Source: Marinobacter pelagius
Lineage (GTDB): Bacteria > Pseudomonadota > Gammaproteobacteria > Pseudomonadales > Oleiphilaceae
Assembly (NCBI RefSeq): GCF_003315345.1
Contig: NZ_QNRO01000004.1
Span: forward strand, 1-64,000
Direction: 5' to 3'
DNA length: 64,000 bases
Made by a program: the position numbers and the translations under genes. The first letter of the stretch is position 1, and every line of letters starts with the position of its first letter. The notes under the pieces were generated by a model that saw only the letters and a program-made list of their open reading frames with translations, had not been told where the DNA came from and did no database searches. This document shows, one piece after another, positions 26,281 through 35,359 of the stretch.

Positions 26281-27969
26281 TTACTCGACACACTCGCCAT
26301 ACAGGCAGGTGGTGAAGCTGTAACCGACTTTCCGCATGTCCGCAGGATCTGCCGGGAAGACGCCATTCCGACGGATGTAGTTGTCCCATTCAGCCAGCAG
26401 CTCTCTCAGCTTTTCCGGCTCTTGCTCGGACAGATCGGTGGTTTCGGTCGGGTCGTTGGCGAGGTCGAACAGCTGCCACTGGCCCGGGCCGTAGGGTTCT
26501 TCCAGCAGGCGAATTTTCCAGTCGCCCATGCGTATAGCAGAGCGCCCGAACAACTCCCAGCCAACCACGCGATTTTCGGAGCCGTTGCCGTTCAGGCCCG
26601 GCAACATGGAAACACCCTGGATCTCGAAAATGTCGCGTCCGTTGTAGGGACTGGTCGGCTGCTCGATACCCGCCAGCTCGAGGAAGGTGGGCATGACATC
26701 CATCACATGGAAGAACTCGTGGCTGATCTCGCCACCGGCCTCGTCACCCGGCAGATTGAGGATGGCAGGCACAACCAGCCCGCCCTGAGCCGGATACCCT
26801 TTCCACATCGGCCACGGCGTGGCACTCACCTGGCCCCATTGAGCCCCGTACCAGATGTAGGAATCGGGCCGGCCAATGTTGTCATAGCTGTTATCGTACT
26901 CATTGGCGATCCATTCCTTGTTCTTCGGCAGTACCTCCGGGCTGTTGCCATCGGCACCGTTATCAGACATGAACAGCACAACGGTGTTGTCGAGTTCGCC
27001 GGTGCTTTCCAGGTGGGCAAGGACGCGACCGATGTTATCGTCCATGTTGTCGACCATCGCGGCGTAGACTTCCATCTTGCGTGCCTCGATCTTGCGCTGT
27101 TCTTCGGTCAGCTCGTCCCAGCTTGGCAGCTCATCGAATGGCACATTGGCCGCGAGTTTGTGACCGACCAGTCCCATCTCTTTCATCTTGCCAAGGCGCT
27201 GCTGACGAATGGCTTCATAACCCTCGTCGTAACGGCCTTCGTACTTCTTGATATAGGAGTCTGGGGCTTGCAGCGGCCAGTGAGGTGCGTTAAAGGCGAG
27301 AAAACTGAAGAACGGTTTGTCGCCGGCAGCGTCAATGTAGGAGATCACCTTGTCGGCATAGAAATCCGAGGAGAAAAAGCCTTCGGGCACTTCAACCTGC
27401 TTGCCGTCCTCAAGGTAAATCGCTTTCGGGTCGACCCCGATGATGGCACGACCGTCATCAAAGTGACTGGCACCACCCTGCACCAGTACCCAGGAATGAT
27501 CGAAACCCCGGGCAGCCGGGCTCAGTTCTTCGGTTCGGCCCAGGTGCCACTTGCCGGCAATTGATGTGCTGTAACCATTGTCACGCAGGACTTCCGGCAG
27601 GGTGGCCACCAGATCATTCAGATAACCTTCATAGCCCGGTTTGCCTTTCTGCTCCGCCGTCAGCAATTCGGCCATGTTGCCAATGCCTGCCTGGTGGTTG
27701 TCGGTACCCGACAACAGCATGGAGCGGGTGGGAGAACAGGTCGGTGCGGTGTGGAAGTTGGTCATGCGGATGCCTTCATCCGCCAGGGCATCGAGGGTCG
27801 GCGTTTCGATTTCGCCGCCGAACGCGCCGATGTCCGAATAGCCGAGGTCATCGGCCACGATCAGAAGAAAGTTGGGTTTTTCATCCTGGCTTCCGGAAGC
27901 CAGTGTGGAGGCTGCCATCAGCCCCAGAGCCATACCCAACCGACGAAGCAGTGCATTGTTCTTGTACAT
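26281..27969 (-). CDS. Periplasmic arylsulfatase
   Basis: Type I sulfatase of 562 residues that hydrolyses sulfate esters. It has a signal peptide (about residues 1-26), metal-binding ADDLGYSDIGAF (Asp40/Asp41), and the formylglycine signature CSPTRSMLLSG with Cys78 as the residue to be oxidised. Later metal and active-site residues are in GKWHLG and SDNGADGN. A formylglycine-generating enzyme is not seen nearby. It sits first in a two-gene unit with the porin. Gain of sulfur or carbon from aryl or alkyl sulfate esters is the likely use. Confidence 0.92.
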   Translation of the reverse strand: MYKNNALLRRLGMALGLMAASTLASGSQDEKPNFLLIVADDLGYSDIGAFGGEIETPTLDALADEGIRMTNFHTAPTCSPTRSMLLSGTDNHQAGIGNMAELLTAEQKGKPGYEGYLNDLVATLPEVLRDNGYSTSIAGKWHLGRTEELSPAARGFDHSWVLVQGGASHFDDGRAIIGVDPKAIYLEDGKQVEVPEGFFSSDFYADKVISYIDAAGDKPFFSFLAFNAPHWPLQAPDSYIKKYEGRYDEGYEAIRQQRLGKMKEMGLVGHKLAANVPFDELPSWDELTEEQRKIEARKMEVYAAMVDNMDDNIGRVLAHLESTGELDNTVVLFMSDNGADGNSPEVLPKNKEWIANEYDNSYDNIGRPDSYIWYGAQWGQVSATPWPMWKGYPAQGGLVVPAILNLPGDEAGGEISHEFFHVMDVMPTFLELAGIEQPTSPYNGRDIFEIQGVSMLPGLNGNGSENRVVGWELFGRSAIRMGDWKIRLLEEPYGPGQWQLFDLANDPTETTDLSEQEPEKLRELLAEWDNYIRRNGVFPADPADMRKVGYSFTTCLYGECVE

Positions 27970-28128
27970 ACTATGCCCTCAGTCAGCTTGTTGTTGTGCC
28001 ACCTGTGTGGTGACAGCCATTCTGCTGAGAGCCAGGGAGTAGGGGTTATCCCGTATGCGCAGGCATTGTCATATTTGCGCAACAAACTGAGGAAGGTGGG
28101 TTAACGGTTTTGCACACGGTACGAACTT

Positions 28129-28164
28129 GCTGTTCCCCGGTCAGCGACAAGACCGGGGAACAGC
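28129..28164 (-). terminator. Strong hairpin after the formaldehyde dehydrogenase gene
   Basis: Perfect 14-bp stem (GCTGTTCCCCGGTC / GACCGGGGAACAGC) with an 8-base loop, starting 6 bases beyond the stop codon. No T-tract follows on the minus strand, so it is either an imperfect terminator or a 3'-end stabiliser. Confidence 0.6.
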
Positions 28165-28170
28165 TACACA

Positions 28171-29316
<1,146 letters not shown>

Positions 29317-29364
29317 TTACTTTAGCACCAATACTGCCACGGCCGATCCTGTTTGACGTGATCA

Positions 29365-29376
29365 CCGTAATTACGG
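29365..29376. promoter_or_regulatory. Perfect palindrome in the frmA-cryptochrome divergent region
   Basis: CCGTAATTACGG is a 12-bp perfect palindrome centred 37 bases before the cryptochrome start and 87 bases before frmA. It could be an operator for either gene. No regulator is encoded next to it. Confidence 0.35.
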
Positions 29377-29406
29377 GACATTGCCCGTAGAAGGGAAGGA
29401 GATACG

Positions 29407-30732
29407 TTGCAGACACTTTACTGGTTTACGCGGGACCTACGCCTGCATGACAACGCCGCCCTGCTGGCCGCCGCCCGCTCCGACATACTGCTGTGTGTCT
29501 ACGTTGTAGATCCGCGCTGGTTTGCCACCGGCGGCTTCCAGGGCAAGGCCATGGGCAGTCACCGCTGGCGCTTCCTGTGGCAGAGCCTGATGACCCTGGA
29601 GCGCAGTCTCCGGGCAATGGGTCAGCGCCTGCACATTGCTTTCGGCCCGCCGGAGCAGGTCATTCCGGAACTGGTGCATGCCCACGGCATCGGCCGGGTG
29701 GTGCGTTCGCGCCTGCCGGGTACCGAGGAAGCGGCACAGTGGAAGGCCCTGAAGGAAGCGCTGCCCGGGACCGTGTTCCAGCAATTCGAGACCCTGTCTC
29801 TGTTCACCGAAGGGGCATTGCCGATGCCCCTGGCGGAATTGCCCGACACATTCTCCCAATTCCGCAAACAGGTGGAGAAAACCGGCCACCGGTACAGCGA
29901 GCAGATGCGCATCCGCACTCTGACGGCGTTACCCCCGGCACCCGGCTTTCCCGAGGACAACCGGGGTGAGTGCCCGCCTATCCCGGAACCGGTGCATCCT
30001 CTGCAGTTCACAGGAGGTGAGGACGCCGGACTCAACCGGCTCCGGGAGTTCCTGTTCATCAATCACGGCATTGCCCGTTACAAGGAAACCCGCAATGCCC
30101 TGGACAGCTGGGACGCCTCCTCGAAACTGTCGCCCTGGCTGGCCAACGGCTGCCTGTCAGTGCGCGAGGTCGCAGAAAGCATCGCGGAATACGAGCGTCG
30201 TGAAACCAGCAACGAGTCCACCTACTGGCTCTGGTTCGAGCTGCTGTGGCGGGAATATTTCTTCTGGTACGCCCTGAAACACGGAGCCAACCTGTTTCGC
30301 CGGGACGGTGTGCAACGCAAGCGCCGGCCTGCGACCTTCTATGGTCACCGGTTCAAGGCCTGGTGCGAGGGCAACACCGAGTACCCGATCGTCAATGCCG
30401 CCATGAATCAGTTGCAGGAAACCGGCTATATCAGCAACCGGGCGCGGCAGCTGGTGGCAAGTTGTTTCGTGAACGAACTGGGACTGGACTGGCGTTACGG
30501 CGCGGCATGGTTCCAGGAGCAACTTATCGACTATGATGTAGGCAGTAACTACGGCAACTGGCAGTATCTGGCGGGCGTCGGCGCCGATCCCCGGGGCTTG
30601 CGCCAGTTCAACCTGGAAAAACAGGCGAACCAGTACGATCCCTGCGGCACCTTCATTGATCGCTGGGGCGGCCATGCCGAGCAACCCGTGGGACTCCATA
30701 CCGTTGATGCAGCTGACTGGCCCCTGTCATGA
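29407..30732 (+). CDS. Cryptochrome-DASH family photolyase
   Basis: FAD- and MTHF-type blue-light protein of 441 residues. Cry-DASH enzymes repair cyclobutane dimers mainly in single-stranded DNA. The N-terminal antenna domain (WFTRDLRLHDNAAL) is followed by the FAD domain with NGCLSVREV, WLWFELLWREYFFWYAL and the DASH-type segment SNYGNWQYLAGVGADPRG ending in NQYDPCGTFIDRW. The start is a TTG at 29407 with a strong GGAAGGAG six bases away. Its stop overlaps the next start (ATGA), so it heads a small operon. Confidence 0.9.
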   Translation: MQTLYWFTRDLRLHDNAALLAAARSDILLCVYVVDPRWFATGGFQGKAMGSHRWRFLWQSLMTLERSLRAMGQRLHIAFGPPEQVIPELVHAHGIGRVVRSRLPGTEEAAQWKALKEALPGTVFQQFETLSLFTEGALPMPLAELPDTFSQFRKQVEKTGHRYSEQMRIRTLTALPPAPGFPEDNRGECPPIPEPVHPLQFTGGEDAGLNRLREFLFINHGIARYKETRNALDSWDASSKLSPWLANGCLSVREVAESIAEYERRETSNESTYWLWFELLWREYFFWYALKHGANLFRRDGVQRKRRPATFYGHRFKAWCEGNTEYPIVNAAMNQLQETGYISNRARQLVASCFVNELGLDWRYGAAWFQEQLIDYDVGSNYGNWQYLAGVGADPRGLRQFNLEKQANQYDPCGTFIDRWGGHAEQPVGLHTVDAADWPLS

Positions 30733-31220
30733 CGAACCCTGAACCGAATGCCGCCGCAATCCTGGCCCGTATCCTGGATACCGCCCAGCCCGGCAGCCTT
30801 CTTTGCTGTGGCACGACCGCCCTGCAGGTGGCCAGGCTCTGGTGCGACCAGAAGCCGGATACCCATTTGCAGCTGCTGGACACGACAGACCCCAACGCGG
30901 AACTGCCGCCGGATTCGGTCAAGGACCTTGCCCTGGTGACCGATACCCTGGAGCACCTGCCCTTCGACGAAGGGGCGCTTCTGCTCGGTCAGCTGCGCAA
31001 CTACGGCACCCACCAGATTGCGGTGCTGGTTGGCGAAACACCCGGCTGGGCGTTTACCGACTTCATCGGCCTCGGTTTCCGGCGTCACGCCGAGATCGAC
31101 ACCGACGAAGGCCCGCTCACGCTCTACACGTACAACCTGGATACCTACAACCATAAGCGGGCCTGGAACAATCCCGATAACTGGGCCAATCCGGAAATGT
31201 GGGGGAAGGCGTGGTGGTAA
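30729..31220 (+). CDS. Uncharacterised protein, DUF6231-like
   Basis: Protein of 163 residues without signal peptide or membrane segment. Its first half looks like a degenerate methyltransferase-type Rossmann region (GSLLCCGTTALQVARLW; VKDLALVTDTLEHLPFDEG). The C-terminus is rich in Trp and Asn (NNPDNWANPEMWGKAWW). This order and ending match the small DUF6231 family known beside photolyase-like genes in marine gammaproteobacteria. No SAM-binding glycine motif is intact, so catalysis should not be assumed. It overlaps the cryptochrome stop by four bases and the following gene by 22 bases. Confidence 0.7.
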   Translation: MTNPEPNAAAILARILDTAQPGSLLCCGTTALQVARLWCDQKPDTHLQLLDTTDPNAELPPDSVKDLALVTDTLEHLPFDEGALLLGQLRNYGTHQIAVLVGETPGWAFTDFIGLGFRRHAEIDTDEGPLTLYTYNLDTYNHKRAWNNPDNWANPEMWGKAWW

Positions 31221-32857
31221 CCAGCCCGTCATCGAAGTCACTCAAACCCAGTACCATCCGCATCGGCCGCCGCTACCGGGCCAACCGCCTCGATGGACCC
31301 TACGATGCCATTGTGATCGGCTCCGGCATCGGTGGCCTGACCACCGCAGCCTGCCTGTCCAAAGCCGGCCAGAAAGTCCTGGTCCTGGAACAGCACTACA
31401 CCGCCGGCGGCTACACCCACAGTTACGCCCGCAACGGCTACGAGTGGGACGTGGGGGTACACTACATCGGCGACATGGGCTCGCCCCACACCCTGGGCCG
31501 TCGCCTGTTCGATTACATCACCGATGGCAAGCTGCATTGGGCCCCCATGGAAGAGGTCTACGACCGATTCTACCTGGGCGACAAGGTGGTCAACCTGCGG
31601 GCCGGCAAGGAAGGTCTGCGCCAGTCCCTGCTTCAGGCCTTTCCAGACGAGCGTGAGGCGATTGATCGCTATATCCGTTTGCTGGGTAAGGTCGCCGACG
31701 GCATGCAGTGGTACACCCTGTCCAAGCTGACGCCCGGCATCCTGGACCCGCTGATTCACAAGGGGCTGGACGTTGCCCTGCCGGACTGCTTCAACCGGAC
31801 CACTCGTGACGTTCTGAGTGAGCTCACCGACAACGAGGAACTGATCGGAGCCATCACCGGCCAGTGGGGCGACTGCGGCGTCACGCCGAGCCATTCGAGC
31901 TTTATGGTCCACGCCCTGATCGCCAAACACTACCTCTATGGCGGTTTCTACCCGGTCGGCGGCGCTTCCGAGATTGCCAAAACCATCCTTCCGGTGATCG
32001 AGGCCTCCGGCGGTGAGGTCTTCACCTACGCCGATGTCACCGACATCCTGCTGGAGAAGGGCCGCGCGGTTGGTGTGCGCATGGCGGACGGTGAGGAAAT
32101 CCGGGCTCCCCGGGTGATCAGCAATGCGGGCATCATCAATACCTTCGAAAAGCTGCTGCCAGAGGAAGGTCGCGAGCTCGCCGGGTACCGGAGCAAGCGT
32201 GAACACATCAGCCCATCTATGCCCCACATCGGCCTCTATATCGGTCTGAAAGGCACACCGGAAGAGCTGGGACTGCCCCGGACCAACTACTGGATCTACC
32301 CAAGCGCCAACCACGACAATAACGTGGAACAATTTCTGAAAGACCCGGACCACAGCGAGTATCCCGTGGTTTACATTTCCTTCCCCGCCGCCAAGGATCC
32401 CGATTACCAGAATCGCTGGCCAGGAACCTCCACCATCGAGATCGTAGCTCCGACGACATGGGACATGTTCGAGCCCTGGCAAGACACCATCTGGGGCAAG
32501 CGGGGCGAGGAATACGAGGCCCTGAAGGCCCGGATCACAGACCAGCTGCTGGAAATCATGTACCAGAAACTGCCCCAGCTGCGTGGCAAGGTGGATTACG
32601 TGGAGACCTCCACACCGCTGTCCACAGCCTGGTTCTGCCGCTATGGCCGGGGCGAGCTCTACGGCCTCGACCACAACCCCGAGCGATTCGAGCAGGACTG
32701 GCTCAGGCCGAAAACCCCGATCCCCGGGCTCTACCTGACCGGCCAGGATGTACTGACCTGTGGTGTGGTCGGAGCGATGATCAGCGGCCTGATCACCACC
32801 CTCGCGATCCGCGGCTGGCGCGGGGCCGGCCTGGCCAAACGGATTTTCGTGGGCTGA
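31199..32857 (+). CDS. Phytoene-desaturase/retinol-saturase-like FAD oxidoreductase
   Basis: Protein of up to 552 residues. The N-terminal dinucleotide-binding motif VIGSGIGGLTTAACLSKAG is followed by an acidic VLVLEQH. The C-terminal FAD motif is TPIPGLYLTGQD. It belongs to the CrtI/all-trans-retinol 13,14-reductase-like family acting on isoprenoid or conjugated lipids; the substrate is unknown. Translation could begin at GTG 31199, 31211 or 31214; the GGGAAGG tract at 31203-31209 favours one of the later codons. It overlaps the DUF6231 gene and is followed within 5 bases by the DTW gene. Confidence 0.82.
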   Translation: MGEGVVVTSPSSKSLKPSTIRIGRRYRANRLDGPYDAIVIGSGIGGLTTAACLSKAGQKVLVLEQHYTAGGYTHSYARNGYEWDVGVHYIGDMGSPHTLGRRLFDYITDGKLHWAPMEEVYDRFYLGDKVVNLRAGKEGLRQSLLQAFPDEREAIDRYIRLLGKVADGMQWYTLSKLTPGILDPLIHKGLDVALPDCFNRTTRDVLSELTDNEELIGAITGQWGDCGVTPSHSSFMVHALIAKHYLYGGFYPVGGASEIAKTILPVIEASGGEVFTYADVTDILLEKGRAVGVRMADGEEIRAPRVISNAGIINTFEKLLPEEGRELAGYRSKREHISPSMPHIGLYIGLKGTPEELGLPRTNYWIYPSANHDNNVEQFLKDPDHSEYPVVYISFPAAKDPDYQNRWPGTSTIEIVAPTTWDMFEPWQDTIWGKRGEEYEALKARITDQLLEIMYQKLPQLRGKVDYVETSTPLSTAWFCRYGRGELYGLDHNPERFEQDWLRPKTPIPGLYLTGQDVLTCGVVGAMISGLITTLAIRGWRGAGLAKRIFVG

Positions 32858-32862
32858 ACGCT

Positions 32863-33429
32863 GTGGCGAGACCAGTGTGCCAACAGTGTGGCCAGCACCC
32901 ACGCATCTGTGTCTGCGACGTTTGTAGACCGGTTCCGAACTCGACACCGCTCACCGTCATTCAGCACCCCCGGGAAGTGGGTCACAGCAAGGGGACCGTC
33001 CGGGTGCTCCGGCAGACACTCACCAATCTGTCAGTACAGGTGGCGGAACGCCTGCCTCCGGACTCGCTGCAACCAGGCGCGGCCCTCCTGTTCCCGGGCC
33101 CGGGAAGCCAACCGCTGACACTGCAGAATGTGGCCACAATCAGCCACTGGATCGTCCTTGACGGTACCTGGCGAAAGGCATCAAAGCTTCTTCATCTCAA
33201 CCCGGAGCTGTCCCGATTGCCCGCTTTCCACTTCTCGGATCCTCCGCCAGGGCGCTACCGGGTCCGCCGGCGACCGGCCGAGGGCCAGTTATCGACCGCC
33301 GAGGCGGTCCGTCATCTGCTGGGCATTGTCGAGCCGGACCTGGACACTCGCCCGATCGATGAAGCGTTCGAGGCGCTGGTCCAGCGTCTGATCGAGCAGG
33401 TCCCAGAACACCTGCGATACCGTTACTGA
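32863..33429 (+). CDS. DTW-domain tRNA-uridine aminocarboxypropyltransferase
   Basis: Predicted TapT/DTW-domain enzyme that installs the acp3U modification on tRNA. The protein has 188 residues from GTG 32863. An N-terminal zinc-type cysteine cluster (CQQCGQHPRICVCDVC) and the DGTWRKA signature (near residue 100) define the family. The longer upstream frame lies inside the FAD oxidoreductase gene and is a shadow. It is encoded 5 bases after that gene, so probably co-transcribed with the cryptochrome unit. Confidence 0.85.
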   Translation: MARPVCQQCGQHPRICVCDVCRPVPNSTPLTVIQHPREVGHSKGTVRVLRQTLTNLSVQVAERLPPDSLQPGAALLFPGPGSQPLTLQNVATISHWIVLDGTWRKASKLLHLNPELSRLPAFHFSDPPPGRYRVRRRPAEGQLSTAEAVRHLLGIVEPDLDTRPIDEAFEALVQRLIEQVPEHLRYRY

Positions 33430-33521
33430 TCCCGGTCGATGGCTCGATCCCCCGTGACATGACCCGGAACGATCAGCGATGATAAACATCCATCGACCGG
33501 AAATTAGCAAGAGGTAGGAGC

Positions 33522-33950
33522 ATGGCGCTCTTCAGTGAGCGAAACGCCAAGAAACAGCTGGATGCCGAGGCATCGAAAGTCCACCGGCAGGATCTGGAAA
33601 CCCTGCTGGACCGGCAACGGGCGATTGAAGAGAAGGTCAAAGGCAGCGGTAGGCTCGAACGCTTCAGTGCAGACATCAAACTGATGTTCTCGATGATCCG
33701 GGACTACTGGTACGGCAACTATCGCTCGGTACCCTGGAAAACCATTGCCGCGGTCGCCGGGGCCCTGCTCTATGTGCTCAACCCGCTGGATTTCATTCCC
33801 GACATCATTCTCGCCTTCGGTTTCCTGGACGACGCTGGCGTGGTTGCCCTGTGCCTGAAGCTGGTGGAGTCCGATCTACATCGTTACGCCGCCTGGAAGG
33901 AACAGCAGGAAGAATCGCAAGCCCAGGCATCCACAGATGTCACCAGATAG
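33522..33950 (+). CDS. YkvA-like DUF1232 membrane protein
   Basis: Protein of 142 residues with an N-terminal charged, coiled region (residues 1-60) and a DUF1232/YkvA core, PLDFIPDIILAFGFLDDAGVV, forming one or two membrane-associated helices. The family function is unknown. A good AGGAG site lies upstream. Its stop codon is embedded in the upstream NtrC-like site of the amt promoter. Confidence 0.8.
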   Translation: MALFSERNAKKQLDAEASKVHRQDLETLLDRQRAIEEKVKGSGRLERFSADIKLMFSMIRDYWYGNYRSVPWKTIAAVAGALLYVLNPLDFIPDIILAFGFLDDAGVVALCLKLVESDLHRYAAWKEQQEESQAQASTDVTR

Positions 33951-33955
33951 GTGCA
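33939..33955. promoter_or_regulatory. NtrC-like site 1 upstream of amt
   Basis: GTCACC-N5-GGTGCA: one half-site perfect and the other 4 of 6 against TGCACY-N5-RGTGCA. The centre is about 141 bases upstream of the predicted amt start. It overlaps the stop codon of the preceding gene. Confidence 0.55.
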
Positions 33956-33968
33956 TTCTCGCGGAATA

Positions 33969-33985
33969 CGCACCTGTTTAGTGCG
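33969..33985. promoter_or_regulatory. NtrC-like site 2 upstream of amt
   Basis: CGCACC-N5-AGTGCG matches 10 of 12 half-site bases of the NtrC consensus. It is centred about 111 bases upstream of the predicted start and 30 bases (three helical turns) from site 1. These are nearly the positions of the enhancer at enterobacterial glnA (-108/-140). Confidence 0.65.
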
Positions 33986-34061
33986 AAAATGCCGCCATCT
34001 CCCGGAAAACGTTTCCCCCGATCCGGCTCAAACCCCATCCCGCTCTTGATTTGCATTGTTT

Positions 34062-34077
34062 TGGAACACCTCTTGCT
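34062..34077 (+). promoter_or_regulatory. Sigma-54 promoter of amt
   Basis: TGGAAC-N5-TTGCT, one mismatch to the RpoN consensus with correct spacing. The predicted start near 34088 gives a leader of about 59 bases before the GTG start of amt. Confidence 0.82.
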
Positions 34078-34146
34078 TGAGGTGCCCTCTGTCAATGCAT
34101 CAGCGGTCCGCAGAGACCGCCAATACAACATCAGGAGCATCAACCC

Positions 34147-35355
34147 GTGGACATCACGAGTGCAGTACATACCCTGACCGAGAGCGCCAACACGCTGTTC
34201 ATCCTCATCGGTGCCATCATGGTGCTGGCCATGCACGCCGGCTTTGCCTTCCTGGAAGTCGGTACCGTGCGACACAAGAACCAGGTCAATGCCCTGGTCA
34301 AGATCATGACCGATTTCGGCGTCTCCGCCGTGCTCTACTTCTTTGTCGGTTACTACATCGCCTACGGCAGCCACTTCATGACCGGCGCCAGCGAGCTGAC
34401 CGCCGGCAATGGCTATGAACTGGTCAAATTCTTCTTTCTCATGACCTTCGCTGCCGCCATTCCCGCCATCATCTCCGGCGGCATCGCCGAGCGCGCCAAA
34501 TTCTATCCGATGCTGATCGGCTCCGGCCTGATCGTGGCCCTGGTCTATCCCTTCTTCGAGGGACTGATCTGGAACGGCAACTACGGTTTTCAGGCCTGGC
34601 TCGAGAGCCAGTTTGGTGCATCCTTCCACGACTTCGCCGGCTCCGTGGTGGTGCATGCGGTCGGCGGCTGGGTAGCCCTCGCCGCCATACTGCTGCTCGG
34701 TGCCCGAAAAGGGCGCTATCGCAACGGTCGGGTGGTCGCCATTGCGCCGTCCAACATCCCGTTCCTGGCCCTGGGTGCCTGGATCCTGACCGTGGGCTGG
34801 TTCGGCTTCAACGTCATGTCCGCCCAGACCCTTGATGGCATCAGCGGCCTGGTGGCGGTGAACAGCCTGATGGCCATGGTGGGGGGCATTCTGGTGGCGA
34901 TGGTGCTGGGCAAGAAGGACCCGGGCTTTATCCACAACGGCCCGCTGGCCGGTCTGGTGGCCGTGTGCGCGGGCTCCGACCTGATGCACCCGGTCGGCGC
35001 CCTGATCACCGGCGGCGTCGCCGGCGCCATCTTTGTGTACCTGTTCGAGTGGGCACAGGACAAAATCGAGCGTCTGGATGACGTTCTGGGTGTCTGGCCG
35101 CTGCACGGTGTCTGTGGTGTCTGGGGCGCCATTGCCTGCGGTATTTTCGGGCAGCAAGCCCTCGGTGGCCTCGGGGGTGTCAGCCTGATGTCCCAATTGG
35201 TCGGCACCCTGACAGGCGTGATTGTCGCCTTCGGTGGCGGCCTGATTGTCTACGGCATCGTCAAGACCGTGTCCGGCCTGCGCCTGAGCGAAGAAGAAGA
35301 GTTCAACGGCGCGGACGTGAGCATCCACAAGATCGGTGCGACCTCGCTGGACTGA
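34147..35355 (+). CDS. amt: Ammonium transporter
   Basis: Amt/MEP/Rh channel of 402 residues with about 11 membrane helices. The twin pore histidines are His170 (VVVHAVGGW) and His320 (PLHGVCGVWG). The start is GTG at 34147 with AGGAG 9 bases upstream. No cleavable signal peptide is evident. glnK, the usual PII partner gene, is not adjacent. The sigma-54 promoter and NtrC-like sites upstream imply induction by nitrogen limitation. It ends 4 bases from the convergent lipocalin gene. Confidence 0.95.
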   Translation: MDITSAVHTLTESANTLFILIGAIMVLAMHAGFAFLEVGTVRHKNQVNALVKIMTDFGVSAVLYFFVGYYIAYGSHFMTGASELTAGNGYELVKFFFLMTFAAAIPAIISGGIAERAKFYPMLIGSGLIVALVYPFFEGLIWNGNYGFQAWLESQFGASFHDFAGSVVVHAVGGWVALAAILLLGARKGRYRNGRVVAIAPSNIPFLALGAWILTVGWFGFNVMSAQTLDGISGLVAVNSLMAMVGGILVAMVLGKKDPGFIHNGPLAGLVAVCAGSDLMHPVGALITGGVAGAIFVYLFEWAQDKIERLDDVLGVWPLHGVCGVWGAIACGIFGQQALGGLGGVSLMSQLVGTLTGVIVAFGGGLIVYGIVKTVSGLRLSEEEEFNGADVSIHKIGATSLD

Positions 35356-35359
35356 GCCA

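Noticed and set aside
25663..27564. Long plus-strand open frame opposite the porin and arylsulfatase
   Set aside because: It spans two well-supported minus-strand genes and their spacer, has no recognisable domain, and is His/Val/Gln-rich as typical shadows are.
32458..32862. Longer N-terminus for the DTW protein
   Set aside because: The region is within the FAD oxidoreductase gene; the zinc-cysteine motif starts just after GTG 32863.
33950..33974. GGTGC...GCACC inverted repeat taken as a terminator or single operator
   Set aside because: It is made of one half from each of two NtrC-like 17-mers, which explain the bases better; there is no T-tract or standard operator spacing.
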